NCBI RefSeq assembly: GCF_051020975.1
Contig: NC_135036.1
Coordinates: 3,534,001-3,598,000 of the forward strand
DNA length: 64,000 nucleotides
Direction: 5' to 3'
DNA from: Osmia lignaria lignaria
Lineage: Eukaryota > Arthropoda > Insecta > Hymenoptera > Megachilidae
Shown one piece after another: positions 55,263 through 64,000 of this stretch; the first letter of the stretch is position 1, and each line of letters opens with the position of its first letter. Under the pieces are notes generated by a model. It was not told the DNA's origin. It searched no databases and saw nothing but the letters and a program-made list of their open reading frames with translations. A program made the position numbers and the translations under genes.

Positions 55263-55985
55263 GGATGTCAAAAACCACAAGATATATATATACTAAATAT
55301 TAATTGTAGAATCTTTAAATAACAAAAAATAAATGAAAGATACAAACCTGAAAAGATTATAGATTTATTTATAAACTAACCCTAACCCTAACCTAACCAA
55401 TTTTCCTCGTATGTATTCGGATTTACGTATTGCAATAGTTAGAATAACAGGAATATCTAATTGAAGAAATTACTTCTGTATCACGTACTTTTATCATATG
55501 TACGTACATACATATGTATATATATAAAACTTAAATATTAAAAAAAATATCAAAGAAAGATGCAGTTCAACTTCTTTTTTTAACTGCGTTCCAAGTTAAT
55601 GTATTTCATAGTATTAATGTATTAAAAATGTATTTTTATGTATTAGAAAAACGTTAATGTATTAAGAATCAGAACTGAAACCGTAAAATCGAGATTCGAA
55701 CTGGTTCTCCTGGTTTCTGAATTCAGCCATATTGCCATGGACGAAATTATATTATTTTATCGATTCGTCAATGCTGCTGCCACGTGCTTTAGCGACTTGA
55801 GCATCGAGCCGATAACGTAGAAATGACGAGAGCAGCCGAACTCTGCCAAACCCGCAGAGCTCACACGGACACGTGGGACAACGCGCTTGTGTTAGATGGT
55901 ACAACTGTGGTAGGGGAGTCACTGGGACGTCGTGGGACGTCGTGGAGAGGGTAAAGATTTGTCCCACGTCCCACGGTTCTGGCAT
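55263..55985. other. AT-rich sequence, no gene seen
   Basis: Includes a 24-base CCCTAA/CCTAA-like patch at 55375. No supported frame. Confidence 0.4.
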
Positions 55986-56552
55986 CACTGCTTCGACCAT
56001 CGATCGCGCACGAAATTTGTCACTCTTGATCGATCAATCGTAAGTACGTGATCGGGAGCCCGTGTGTCCGAGAGACAGAGTTATTCGGAAGTTCGCGATA
56101 TTTTCTCTGCGGTAAAGTCCTCCGCGTAGCGAGGCAGAGTGCAGTGGTAGTTAAAATAATCGAAATTCTGAATAAGGACTCGAAGACGCGCACGTTAAAT
56201 CTTCCTTCTACCTAAATTTCTATCTTTTCTTTCTGATTTTAAATCGTTTGCTCGCGTATTCTCGTATTAACTTCATTCCGCGTAAATTATATATTGATTG
56301 TTTCCGTAATTAATTGTAATTCGTAATTCGATATTCGTTTGTCTCTCGTCGACGTACTCGTCCGTAATAATCCGTTTCCGCCGCGACAAGTGCAATCGAT
56401 CGACATCTTACCGTTTCTTTGGTGTTCCAGATCATCGAGCGAACACAAAGCGAATTTAGCAAGCGATTATCTTGTATTTTATTGTACAGCAAAACGGTAA
56501 GTCGTTTCAATTACATTTTTCGATCACGACGTTTATCAATTGGCAAAACGGG

Positions 56553-56601
56553 CGATCTGGTCCAGCCCTTCGGGGTTACGAGAGTGACTCAGGTCAGATT
56601 G
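56553..56601 (+). other. Three-way-junction module M4, copy 4
   Basis: Outer arms CGATCTG and CAGATTG pair with one G-T wobble (copy 3 has G-C). Hairpin 1 is AGCCC-TTCG-GGGTT and hairpin 2 is GAG-AGTGA-CTC. Confidence 0.7.
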
Positions 56602-56693
56602 TTCCACCGTACCAGGTATCAACAGATTTCTGTATTAATTCTTTTGTTTGTTACAATCTCGCAATTCTAATTTCTTTTCCGTCATCAAAAGGG

Positions 56694-56744
56694 CACTTTA
56701 GTCCAACTCTTTCGAGAGTTACGAGAATTTCTCAGGCTGAGGTG
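56694..56744 (+). other. Three-way-junction module M5, copy 4
   Basis: Outer arms CACTTTAG and CTGAGGTG pair with two T-G wobbles. Hairpin 1 is AACTCT-TTCG-AGAGTT, a perfect 6-bp stem where copy 3 has two wobble pairs. Hairpin 2 is GAGA-ATT-TCTC, unchanged. Confidence 0.75.
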
Positions 56745-57025
56745 TACCACGGTCGAAAACCGCCAATTTTATAGTTAAATTTGGAAAGCGAAATTGTGAT
56801 AATCATTTTTACGTGTCCGGTAATATACTCGTCGGTTTCAGTTGTGATATTAGAGCGTTTATACAATCATATTCTGTTAATTAATTTTAAGCATCTTTAC
56901 ATTTGTTCACATTTTTGCAAAACTGGTAGTTTCTATATTAACGTGTTAGCGTCAGCACGTGTTCAAGGGTTGACACGTGGCAGGGTCATTGCATTTGGGG
57001 CGTTTGTGTAAAAAAAAAAGAGGAA

Positions 57026-58353
57026 GTGACTATGTCAAACTCCGACCCGTCCCAGCCGAGTATAGAGGACTTAGTTCGTCGCGTGCTTCAAAGTATCGGT
57101 GACAGTGTAGCTTCTACATCGGCATCGGGTACAGCACCATCGTCCGTTTCGGCTGTATCGGAATTCACTGGTGAGGACATTGGAGACGATGCAAACGGGT
57201 GGTGCGACCAAGTTGAAGAAATCACCATAGAAGTACCTAAGCAGCGTCTGAATTTGGCAACACATGCGTTGAAAGGACGCGCGAAAATATGGTACAAACG
57301 GTGGACGCTCGGCCTTGCACATGGGAAAAATTTAGAGAGGACTTGTGTGCTGTGTTTGTTACTGAACGGAAGCTGCATGATCGGTTGCTGCGTGCATTGC
57401 AGTATTCGAGTGACACAGCGGTCGGTTACGCCGATTATGCGCGTACAAAACTATTATATTTAAAACAAACGGGTGTGTCGTTTACGGAAAAGGAACTGAT
57501 AGAACTAATAATAAGCATGATAAGTGATGCGAATGTGCGACAAGCCATGCTGAGTGCTCGTTTTAGTGCTACGTCGGAGTTATTAGTGGGAATTGCTGAT
57601 TACAAAAAGGTTGTCTCTTCTGAGAGAGAAAAACGGCAATCAGAAAAGCATTCGTCACAAATGTCGAAACGATGCTACTCGTGTAACGAGTACGGACATA
57701 CGGCGAGGCGGTGTACAAAGCAAAGGAAGGACAGGAGTCGGAGTCCGCTGAGACGTAGCCCAGCGAGACAAGGGTCAATAACCATGAACAGGGGTGCTCC
57801 TACCTGCACCTATTGTTCAAAGAAAGGACACGAGGAGGCTAACTGCTGGGCGAAGCGACGGGCGAATCGAGATGGACAGGCGCCAAGGAAGGCTGATGCA
57901 CAGGACAATAAAAATCGTGTGAACGTGTGTTATTCAGTGATTCACAAACCATCCGCGATACGATTAGAAGGCTTGCTCTTAGAGAACTGTTTGCTAGACA
58001 ATGGTGCGGCTTGCTCTATAATACAAGAGTCGGTAGCCAAGTGGGCAAACTGCCGAATCATCCCGCGCATCACCACCTTGCGAGGCCTCGGAAATTCAGC
58101 CACGATCGGAGGTACCACCGCGATGGTTCAAATCAAGGAGATATCAGCCAAAACCAATTTCTACGTCGTGCCGGACAAGACAATTCTTTATGACGTGATC
58201 ATAGGGAAGAATTTTGTGGTCGGGAAAGGATTACGCATGGTCACCGATTCAGACGGGACAACAACGATGGAGCGCAAACAGCCGCCTACCGAAGAAGCTT
58301 CTGTCGCTGATCCTCTCTGCTATGCCGTGGACCAGGAGGATCTTAGAACGTAG
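57026..58353 (+). pseudogene. Gypsy gag and protease
   Basis: Gag starts MTMSNSDPSQPSIEDLVRRV. After a shift near 57313 the frame gives WEKFREDLCAVFVTERKLHD (capsid-like helices), two CCHC zinc knuckles (CYSCNEYGHTARRC near 57673 and CTYCSKKGHEEANC near 57805), an arginine-rich spacer and a protease-like LLDNGAACSIIQES near 57990, in which D-N-G stands where D-S/T-G is usual. LYDVIIGKNF is the second protease block. A TAG at 58351-58353 separates it from RT in the same frame. Gag and pol in one frame is common in this group. Confidence 0.85.
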
Positions 58354-58359
58354 GAGGCT

Positions 58360-59516
58360 GTGGCAGCGCTGCTAAGTCGATACCAACATATGCTGGCTTC
58401 CGGAAGTAGGGTGCGACGTGTGAGTACAAGCGAAATGTCCATTGTAACGAAAGAGGACCGTGTGGTGAGTTATCATCCGTATCGTTTATCATTCTTTGAG
58501 CGAGAAAAGGTTCGAAGTATTATAGATGAATTGTTAGCGAACGAAATAATACGCGAGAGCACGTCGCCTTATGCGAGCCCAATAATCCTCGTGAAAAAGA
58601 AAAACGGCGAGGATCGTATGTGCGTTGACTTCCGCGCGTTAAATAAAATAACGGTGAAAGACCGTTTTCCCTTGCCGCTAATAGAGGACCAATTAGATCG
58701 GTTAGGTACGGGAAAATATTTTACAACTTTGGACATGGCGTCGGGATTCTATCAGATTCCAATCGCGGAAGATTCCGTAGCAAAGACGGCATTTGTAACG
58801 CCTGACGGGCATTACGAATTTCTGCGCATGCCGTTTGGGCTAGCAAATGCTCCATCTGTTTTTCAGCGTGCGATAAATAAAGCCTTGGGTAATTTGCTCT
58901 ATAAAATCACTTTAGTATATATAGACGATATTTTGATTCCGTCGGAGACAGTACAAGAGGGTCTTGAACGGTTAGAACAAGTTTTGCATGCTTTAGATGT
59001 AGCCGGATTTTCTTTAAACTTAAAGAAATGCAATTCTTCCAAACTACCATTGAGTATTTGGGAAGAGAAATTTCGACCGAGGGAATCAGACCGGGCGCAG
59101 CGAAAATAAATTCGTTGTTAGAAGCACCGGTCCCGGAAAATGTCAAGCAGGTACGGCAGTTTATGGGTCTGGCCAGCTATTGTCGGAAATTTATATCCGA
59201 ATTTGCGACACGAACGGCTTGCATTACAAGACTGACGAAACAGGACGTACCCTGGTGTTGGGGTAACGAACAGGAGGAAGCACGAAGGTACATCTTAGAA
59301 AAACTTTGTTCAAAACCCCTGCTGATAATTTATGATCCAAAAAGAGAAACAGAATTGCACACGGACGCTAGTGCTCTTGGTTATGGTGCAATTCTGTTCC
59401 AAAAAATAGACAATGAGTTGAGAGTGGTAGCATACTTTAGTAGACGTACATCCACGGAAGAATCGCGATATCATTCGTACGAGCTGGAGACATTAGCCAT
59501 TGTAAACGCGTTATAA
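58360..59516 (+). pseudogene. Gypsy reverse transcriptase and RNase H
   Basis: RT blocks in order: IIRESTSPYASPIILVKKKN, RMCVDFRALNKITVKDRFPL, YFTTLDMASGFYQIPI, FLRMPFGLANAPSVFQRAIN and LVYIDDILIPS (YIDD at 58918-58929). A frameshift near 59045 leads to EYLGREISTEGIRPG and VRQFMGLASYCRKFI, then RNase H with ETELHTDASALGYGAILFQ and the Glu block RYHSYELETLAIVNAL. A TAA at 59514 ends the frame. All catalytic residues of RT are present, so decay is mild. Confidence 0.92.
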
Positions 59517-60360
59517 CACTTTCGTGTTTACCTCCTAGGTATCAATTTTAAAAATATAACGAAACTGTAACGCCGTGAAAGCTACAGGGACGAAAAAAGA
59601 TCTCGTGCCACGAGTTGCTAGGTGGTGGATCTTCCTGCAGGATTATTCGTTTGAATTAGAATTCCGAAAGGGTAAATACGTAGAGCATGTTGATTATTTG
59701 AGTAGAAATCCTTGTAAGGACTACCGAATTAATTTTGTTTGCGAAGGATCATGGTTAGAAGCGGCACAGAAAAACGACGAAGAAACACGCGAGATTATTG
59801 GAAAACTAAATTCGGGCCATAGTATAACGTCGGACTTCGAGCTCAAACAAGGAATTTTGTGTCGGAAATTATTGCGGGATACAGGACGTACGGTGTATCG
59901 TAGTTTTGTTCCGAAGGGGACTAGATTGGGTTTACTTCGTTTGTATCACGATGAAAATTGTCATATAGGTATTGATAAAACGTATGATCGAGTGTCGCAA
60001 AAATACTGGTTCCCGAGAATGCGAGCATTTGTGAAAAAGTACATTAGTCATTGTTTGACCTGTCTGATTTCCAAACGGCACACGGGCCCGAAGCAAGGTT
60101 TCTTACATTCAATACCGAAGAAATGCATTCCATTCGATACCATACATTGTGATTGCCTTGGTCCGTTCCCTACTACAAAAGAAGGGTACCAGCATATTTG
60201 ATTGATTGTGGATTCTTTCACAAAGTATCTACAGTTAATCCCTTTAATGACCTTGAGTGGTCCCGAAACATTAGCGGTGTTCCGGGAACGCCTTACATTA
60301 TTTGGAGCACCGCGTATGATTACACTGTCCAACACGAATTTTGTTTTCCAATAGCCACTG
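59517..60360 (+). pseudogene. Gypsy integrase, truncated
   Basis: A shift near 59570 leads to KDLVPRVARWWIFLQDYSFE and EHVDYLSRNP (end of RNase H region). The HHCC finger follows (LYHDENCHIGIDKTYDRVSQ, HCLTCLISKR), and the core has FDTIHCDCLGPFPTT with the first Asp. After a TGA at 60199 come GAPRMITLSNTNF, where the second Asp is Asn, and a stop. The catalytic Glu region is deleted. Confidence 0.88.
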
Positions 60361-60554
60361 GTTGTAGAGCTTCTCGTCCTGAACACGAATCCGAAAACCG
60401 AATTGCTCTATCACCCTCAGTTTTCGAAAAACACGAGTTTTTGTAAAAACATATATTTTGGGGGGGAAATGACCTATTACGCGGAAACTAAAAGCGCTAG
60501 AACATTCGCATTGGTCTCATAAGATAGAGGAGAGTTTCCCGAATACATTCATAT
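60361..60554 (+). mobile_element. Gypsy 3' end with polypurine tract
   Basis: After an internal deletion the end of pol (NTNPKTELLYHPQFSKNTSF in the right frame) is followed by GGGGGGGAAATG near 60460, a likely polypurine tract. The 85 bases after it may be the start of an LTR, cut by the MITE. Confidence 0.5.
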
Positions 60555-61228
60555 ACAAGTAATGCTTCGAAATAAGCAAGTGGCTCGGGACCGAACAGTT
60601 GCTTATTTCGAAGCAGGTATGCTATTCGGCTTGACTTTGTTCTCGAAACGGGACGATAGAGGTAGCGGCAAATCTCGAGGTAGCGGCAAATCATAAAGTG
60701 ATCGGCCGAGCAGCGATGTTATTTTTTGGACAAGGATAGAATATAACATGCCCTCTCATTCTCGCACTATGCTTTATTTCGAAGCAAATATACCAGACTG
60801 AGAAAGCATTATATATATTCCATCCTTCTTCTACTAACCGATGTCACTGCTCAGTCAAGCGTGAAATTTATTACCCTAAACATCGGCTTCGCGCTTTCAT
60901 GGACCTCTCACTCGTTTCTCGTACCTCTCACTTTGCGGGCGACTTCAAACAAAAAAGAGGGGATAGCGACTTGCTTATTTCGAAGCAGAGACCACTTGCT
61001 TATTTCGAAGCATTACTGTATATATATTCCATCCTTCTTCTACTAACCGATGTCACTGCTCAGTCGAGCGTGAAATTTATTACCCTAAACATGGGCTTCG
61101 CGTTTTCATGGACCTCTCACTCGTTTCTCGTACCTCTCACTTTGCGGGCGACTTCAAACAAAGAAGAGGGGATAGCGACTTGCTTATTTCGAAGCAGAGA
61201 CCACTTGCTTATTTCGAAGCATTACTGT
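60555..61228. mobile_element. MITE C, copy 2, with partial tandem duplication
   Basis: Same ends as 38801-39265 (CAAGTAATGCTTCGAAATAA, one extra A; right end CTTATTTCGAAGCATTACTG). The right-hand 205 bases occur twice, 60813-61018 and 61019-61228, differing at few positions, so this copy has three copies of the terminal motif. Confidence 0.85.
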
Positions 61229-62388
61229 ATATAGTTATTATATTACATGATTCTGAATAGATGTAAATGTTGATGAAAGTTTAAAAAATAGCCGGCGCAC
61301 GTATTTCCTACGTATTACTTTTGTATTTTTAAGAAAAGTTTTCTATCTAGCGCGAATTCTCTATACAGTACCGAATTCTGTAGACATTTCCGAAGAAGAA
61401 ACTATATGGGGTAAGTATTGGAGCAGTATGCACTTCGAGTAAATCGAAAAAATATCTGCCGGTGACGCGTGTATCTGCCAGGCGGCCATAGCTCGCTCTC
61501 TTCGCCTAGTCAGTGCCGTAGCTACGCGTAATCAACACTAATGGTGGGGTTTAATATACATTTACCTTTTATTATATCTATAATGTTTGATTTTTTTTTT
61601 GCTATTATTATTATTTCCCTTTTGTTGTTATTCATCATTATTGTTAGATACCAACAATAAAATGATAAAATACTTTAATTTAAAATTTTTAAATCGATTG
61701 ACGAGCATTACGACTTTATCAATCGACAGTCGATTAAAGACAATTTTGAAATTTGTTTATGATATAGAAAGAATAAAATGTATAAGATAAAGAATTACCT
61801 GCAGTAAACGAATTTAAAAATATGGAAGTTTATTTATCATGGAAATATAATTTTCTACGCTATGATTTTCAAGAAAAATATAAGAAGGTTTCTTGGAAAT
61901 TCAGTATACTATTGAAAGCCTTTTCGAAATGAAAATGTAATACAATGTAGCGCTCTTTCTAAATATAAGCACCACTTGTCGTTTGTTTCGAACACTCGAT
62001 ACAATCAAAGAAACAATAAATATCTTGAAATTCTCTGGCTTGCTATACACTGTTGAAGTCTGAATTTAGTTTCGTTTTGAAAATTGTCCGAGTCAGCCGT
62101 CCTAAGCAATTCAAAAAGTCTTCCGTCGTATAGAGTAAAAACGTGTGTTGGTATAGTGTTTAACATTTTATAAGTTATTATAGTTCATAGTATTTTGATA
62201 CTTTGGTGCATAACATTTTATAAGTTACTTTAGTACATAGTTTTTTGACACTCTAGTGCATATTTTATGACTTATTATATGTAGTATATAGCGTATTTTA
62301 TGTGTTGTTATAGTGTAGTGTTTTATAATTTATAATAGTGCATAGTACTTATTAGTGTTGTGTAATATACATTTTATAGTACTTAACA
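61229..62388. other. AT-rich sequence and upstream region of the final gene
   Basis: No frame supported. At 62150-62290 a loose repeat (TAACATTTTATAAGTTA, TAGTNCATAGTNTTTTGA) occurs twice. Confidence 0.4.
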
Positions 62389-63984
62389 ATGTCGCGAATG
62401 TGTAGAAATCCACCAGACTCTTTTTGTTATATTTGTGGGGAGGTAGTTTTAAACTCTGAGTGCAGAAGTATAACACCTTTAATAAGGTTTGCATACGAAC
62501 ATTATTTTGGATGCAAAATCAGTGACCAGGATAAACAGTGGGCTCCACATGTTTGTTGCCAACGCTGTGCCACAGTTCTTTTAGCTTGGGTAAGAGGTAC
62601 ACGAAAAGCCATGCCATTTGCGATTCCCATGATATGGAGGGAACCGAGAAATCATGCCATAGATTGTTATTTTTGTTTATGCAATATTTCTGGCATTAAC
62701 AAGAAAGGGAAAAAAAAGATAGAGTACCCAAATTTACCTACTGCTATTCGTCCCGTTGCACATTCCGAAGAATTACCCATACCAACACCACCATCAAATA
62801 AACCAAATCTATATGAAGATCAAACAGAAATAGAAAACGTTGAAACGGAAGAAAATGACAGAAGAACTCCCTCCCCCCTAGGGCCACATCTTTCATCGCA
62901 ATCTGATCTTAACAATCTTGTACGAGATTTGCAGTTATCGAAAGAACAGGCAGAACTTTTAGGATCACGATTAAAACAGTGGAACTTACTCGAGAATGCA
63001 ACAAAAGTGACACATTTCAGAACTCGAAATCATGCGTTATTAGAATATTTCACAACACACGAGGAACTTCACGTCTGCACCGATATTGACTCATTATTAC
63101 ATACTTTGGGTTTCGAGCATGATCCGAAAGAATGGCGACTCTTTATAGATTCGTCAAAACTTAGCTTAAAAGCAGTTTTACTACACATTGGCAATATATA
63201 ACCTTCCATTCCAATCGCATATACTGCAAAAATGACAGAATCTTATGACACCTTCAAAACACTTTTACTCAAGATTCAATATAATAAATATAATTGGAAA
63301 GTATGTGGAGATTTAAAAGTGATTGGCATATTACTCGGACTACAATCAGGCTATACAAAATATTGCTGTTTCCTTTGTGAGTGGGACAGCAGAGCAAGGG
63401 AGCAGCATTATATAAAAATAGACTAGACAACACCGCGGCAACAATTAATCTCTGGCGAAAAAAATATAAAACATACAAATCTTATCGATCCTCAAAATGT
63501 TTATTTACCACCGCTACACATAAAATTAGGGATAATGAAAAATTTTGTTAAGGCAATGGATAAATCAGGACTAGGATTTGAATATTTAAAAACAAAATTC
63601 CCATCAATATCCGATTCAAAAATAAAAGAAGGAATATTCGTTGACCCTCAAATTAGAAATCTGATGAATGATAAAAATTTCACATTAAAACTGAATAATT
63701 TGGAAAAAGCAGTGTGGCTTGCATTCAAGAAAACAACACATAATTTTCTCGGAAACCACGGAGCAAGAAATTATATTTCCATAGTCAATAAACTCCTGAA
63801 AGCATGTAAAGAACTCGGATGCAATATGTCTTTGAAGATTCACTTCCTAGGTTCTCACTTAGACTTCTTTCCGCCAAATCTCGGTGATGTGAGTGACGAA
63901 CATGGAGAACGTTTCCACCAACACATTTTTAGGATGGAAAAACGGTACCAAGGAAAAAAATCATGTGCAATGTTGGCAGATTAA
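62389..63984 (+). pseudogene. Arthropod multi-copy zinc-finger/transposase-like gene, three stops
   Basis: Starts MSRMCRNPPDSFCYICGEVV. The N-terminal 110 residues hold paired cysteines (CYIC, APHVCCQRCATVLLAWVRG, CYFCLCNISG) that look like a zinc-binding DNA-recognition domain. Later conserved blocks are WKVCGDLKVIGILLGLQSGY, TKYCCFLCEWDSRARE, LPPLHIKLGIMKNFVKAMDK, NMSLKIHFLGSHLDFF and VSDEHGERFHQHI. I recall this protein as repeated in many arthropod genomes. The spaced Asp/Glu blocks suggest a DDE-type transposase, but no function is known to me. Three in-frame stops (63199, 63424, 63982) and no frameshift: a young pseudogene or one of a repeat family. It continues past the stop at the window edge. 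Confidence 0.65.
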
Positions 63985-64000
63985 TGCTGGACTTTGATGA

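Larger units (their letters stand above)
55986..56945 (+). mobile_element. LTR family A, copy 4 (middle to 3' part)
   Basis: From CCATCGATCGCGCACGAAAT it follows copy 3 (23400-24370) closely, through modules M4 and M5, to GCAAAACTGGTAGTTTC. It then switches to other sequence that leads into a gypsy gag gene. The left 1.1 kb of the LTR is missing. Confidence 0.8.

Noticed and set aside
55375..55398. Telomeric repeat patch (CCCTAA/CCTAA)
   Set aside because: Only about four units, not pure TTAGG and no neighbouring array; could be chance in AT-rich DNA.

Overview
The window looks like insect nuclear DNA, probably gene-poor and heterochromatic. It is AT-rich, its genes carry spliceosomal introns, and the elements present (BEL/Pao, gypsy, copia, R1-like LINE, mariner, Tc1, Transib, P, Merlin, pogo and a Polinton-like remnant) are an arthropod mixture. 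An ant or other hymenopteran is a guess from protein resemblance only. I see no intact host gene, no rRNA or tRNA gene and no CRISPR array. Nearly every coding stretch is mobile-element-derived and most are broken.

Layout. 1-3271: a LINE endonuclease fragment, a decayed Tc1 transposase, a Transib shard and the first half of a Merlin transposase. 3272-17287: one long insertion bounded by copies of ATGG that splits the Merlin gene. Its edges are parts of a large terminal repeat (LTR family A); inside lie a P-element piece, a Polinton-like remnant, a BEL/Pao pol gene, a G-rich minisatellite, satellite-like units and two fold-back elements. 17292-24803: the rest of Merlin, a gypsy integrase split by a solo LTR, a broken RRM/F-box/LRR reading frame just before a polypurine tract and LTR A, then a complete TSD-bounded LTR A copy. 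24804-31160: decayed gypsy (minus strand), copia, and LTR family B with its primer-binding site. 31600-39265: three mariners, two Transib pieces, a BEL gag piece, a Tc1 start and a MITE. 39650-42850: an R1-like LINE. 42860-45922: a mosaic of gypsy segments alternating with two segments of an unrecognised phosphoprotein-like gene, ending in 38 A. 46147-49808: a nearly intact Transib with perfect 35-bp terminal inverted repeats. 49809-55300: an LTR B piece, a pogo-like element and an IS630/Tc1-type element with 0.8-kb inverted repeats. 55986-60470: LTR A copy 4 and a gypsy gag-pol. 60555-63984: a partly duplicated MITE and a three-stop copy of an arthropod zinc-finger/transposase-like gene.

Most notable: (1) LTR A carries a series of about 50-nt modules that fold as three-way junctions, with outer-stem and hairpin pairing kept by compensatory or wobble changes between copies; (2) an RRM-F-box-LRR gene sits in the env position of what looks like a gypsy-type element; (3) the gypsy/virus-like mosaic suggests copy-choice reverse transcription between two RNAs; (4) the Transib has RAG1-core-like motifs and ends matching the RSS heptamer.
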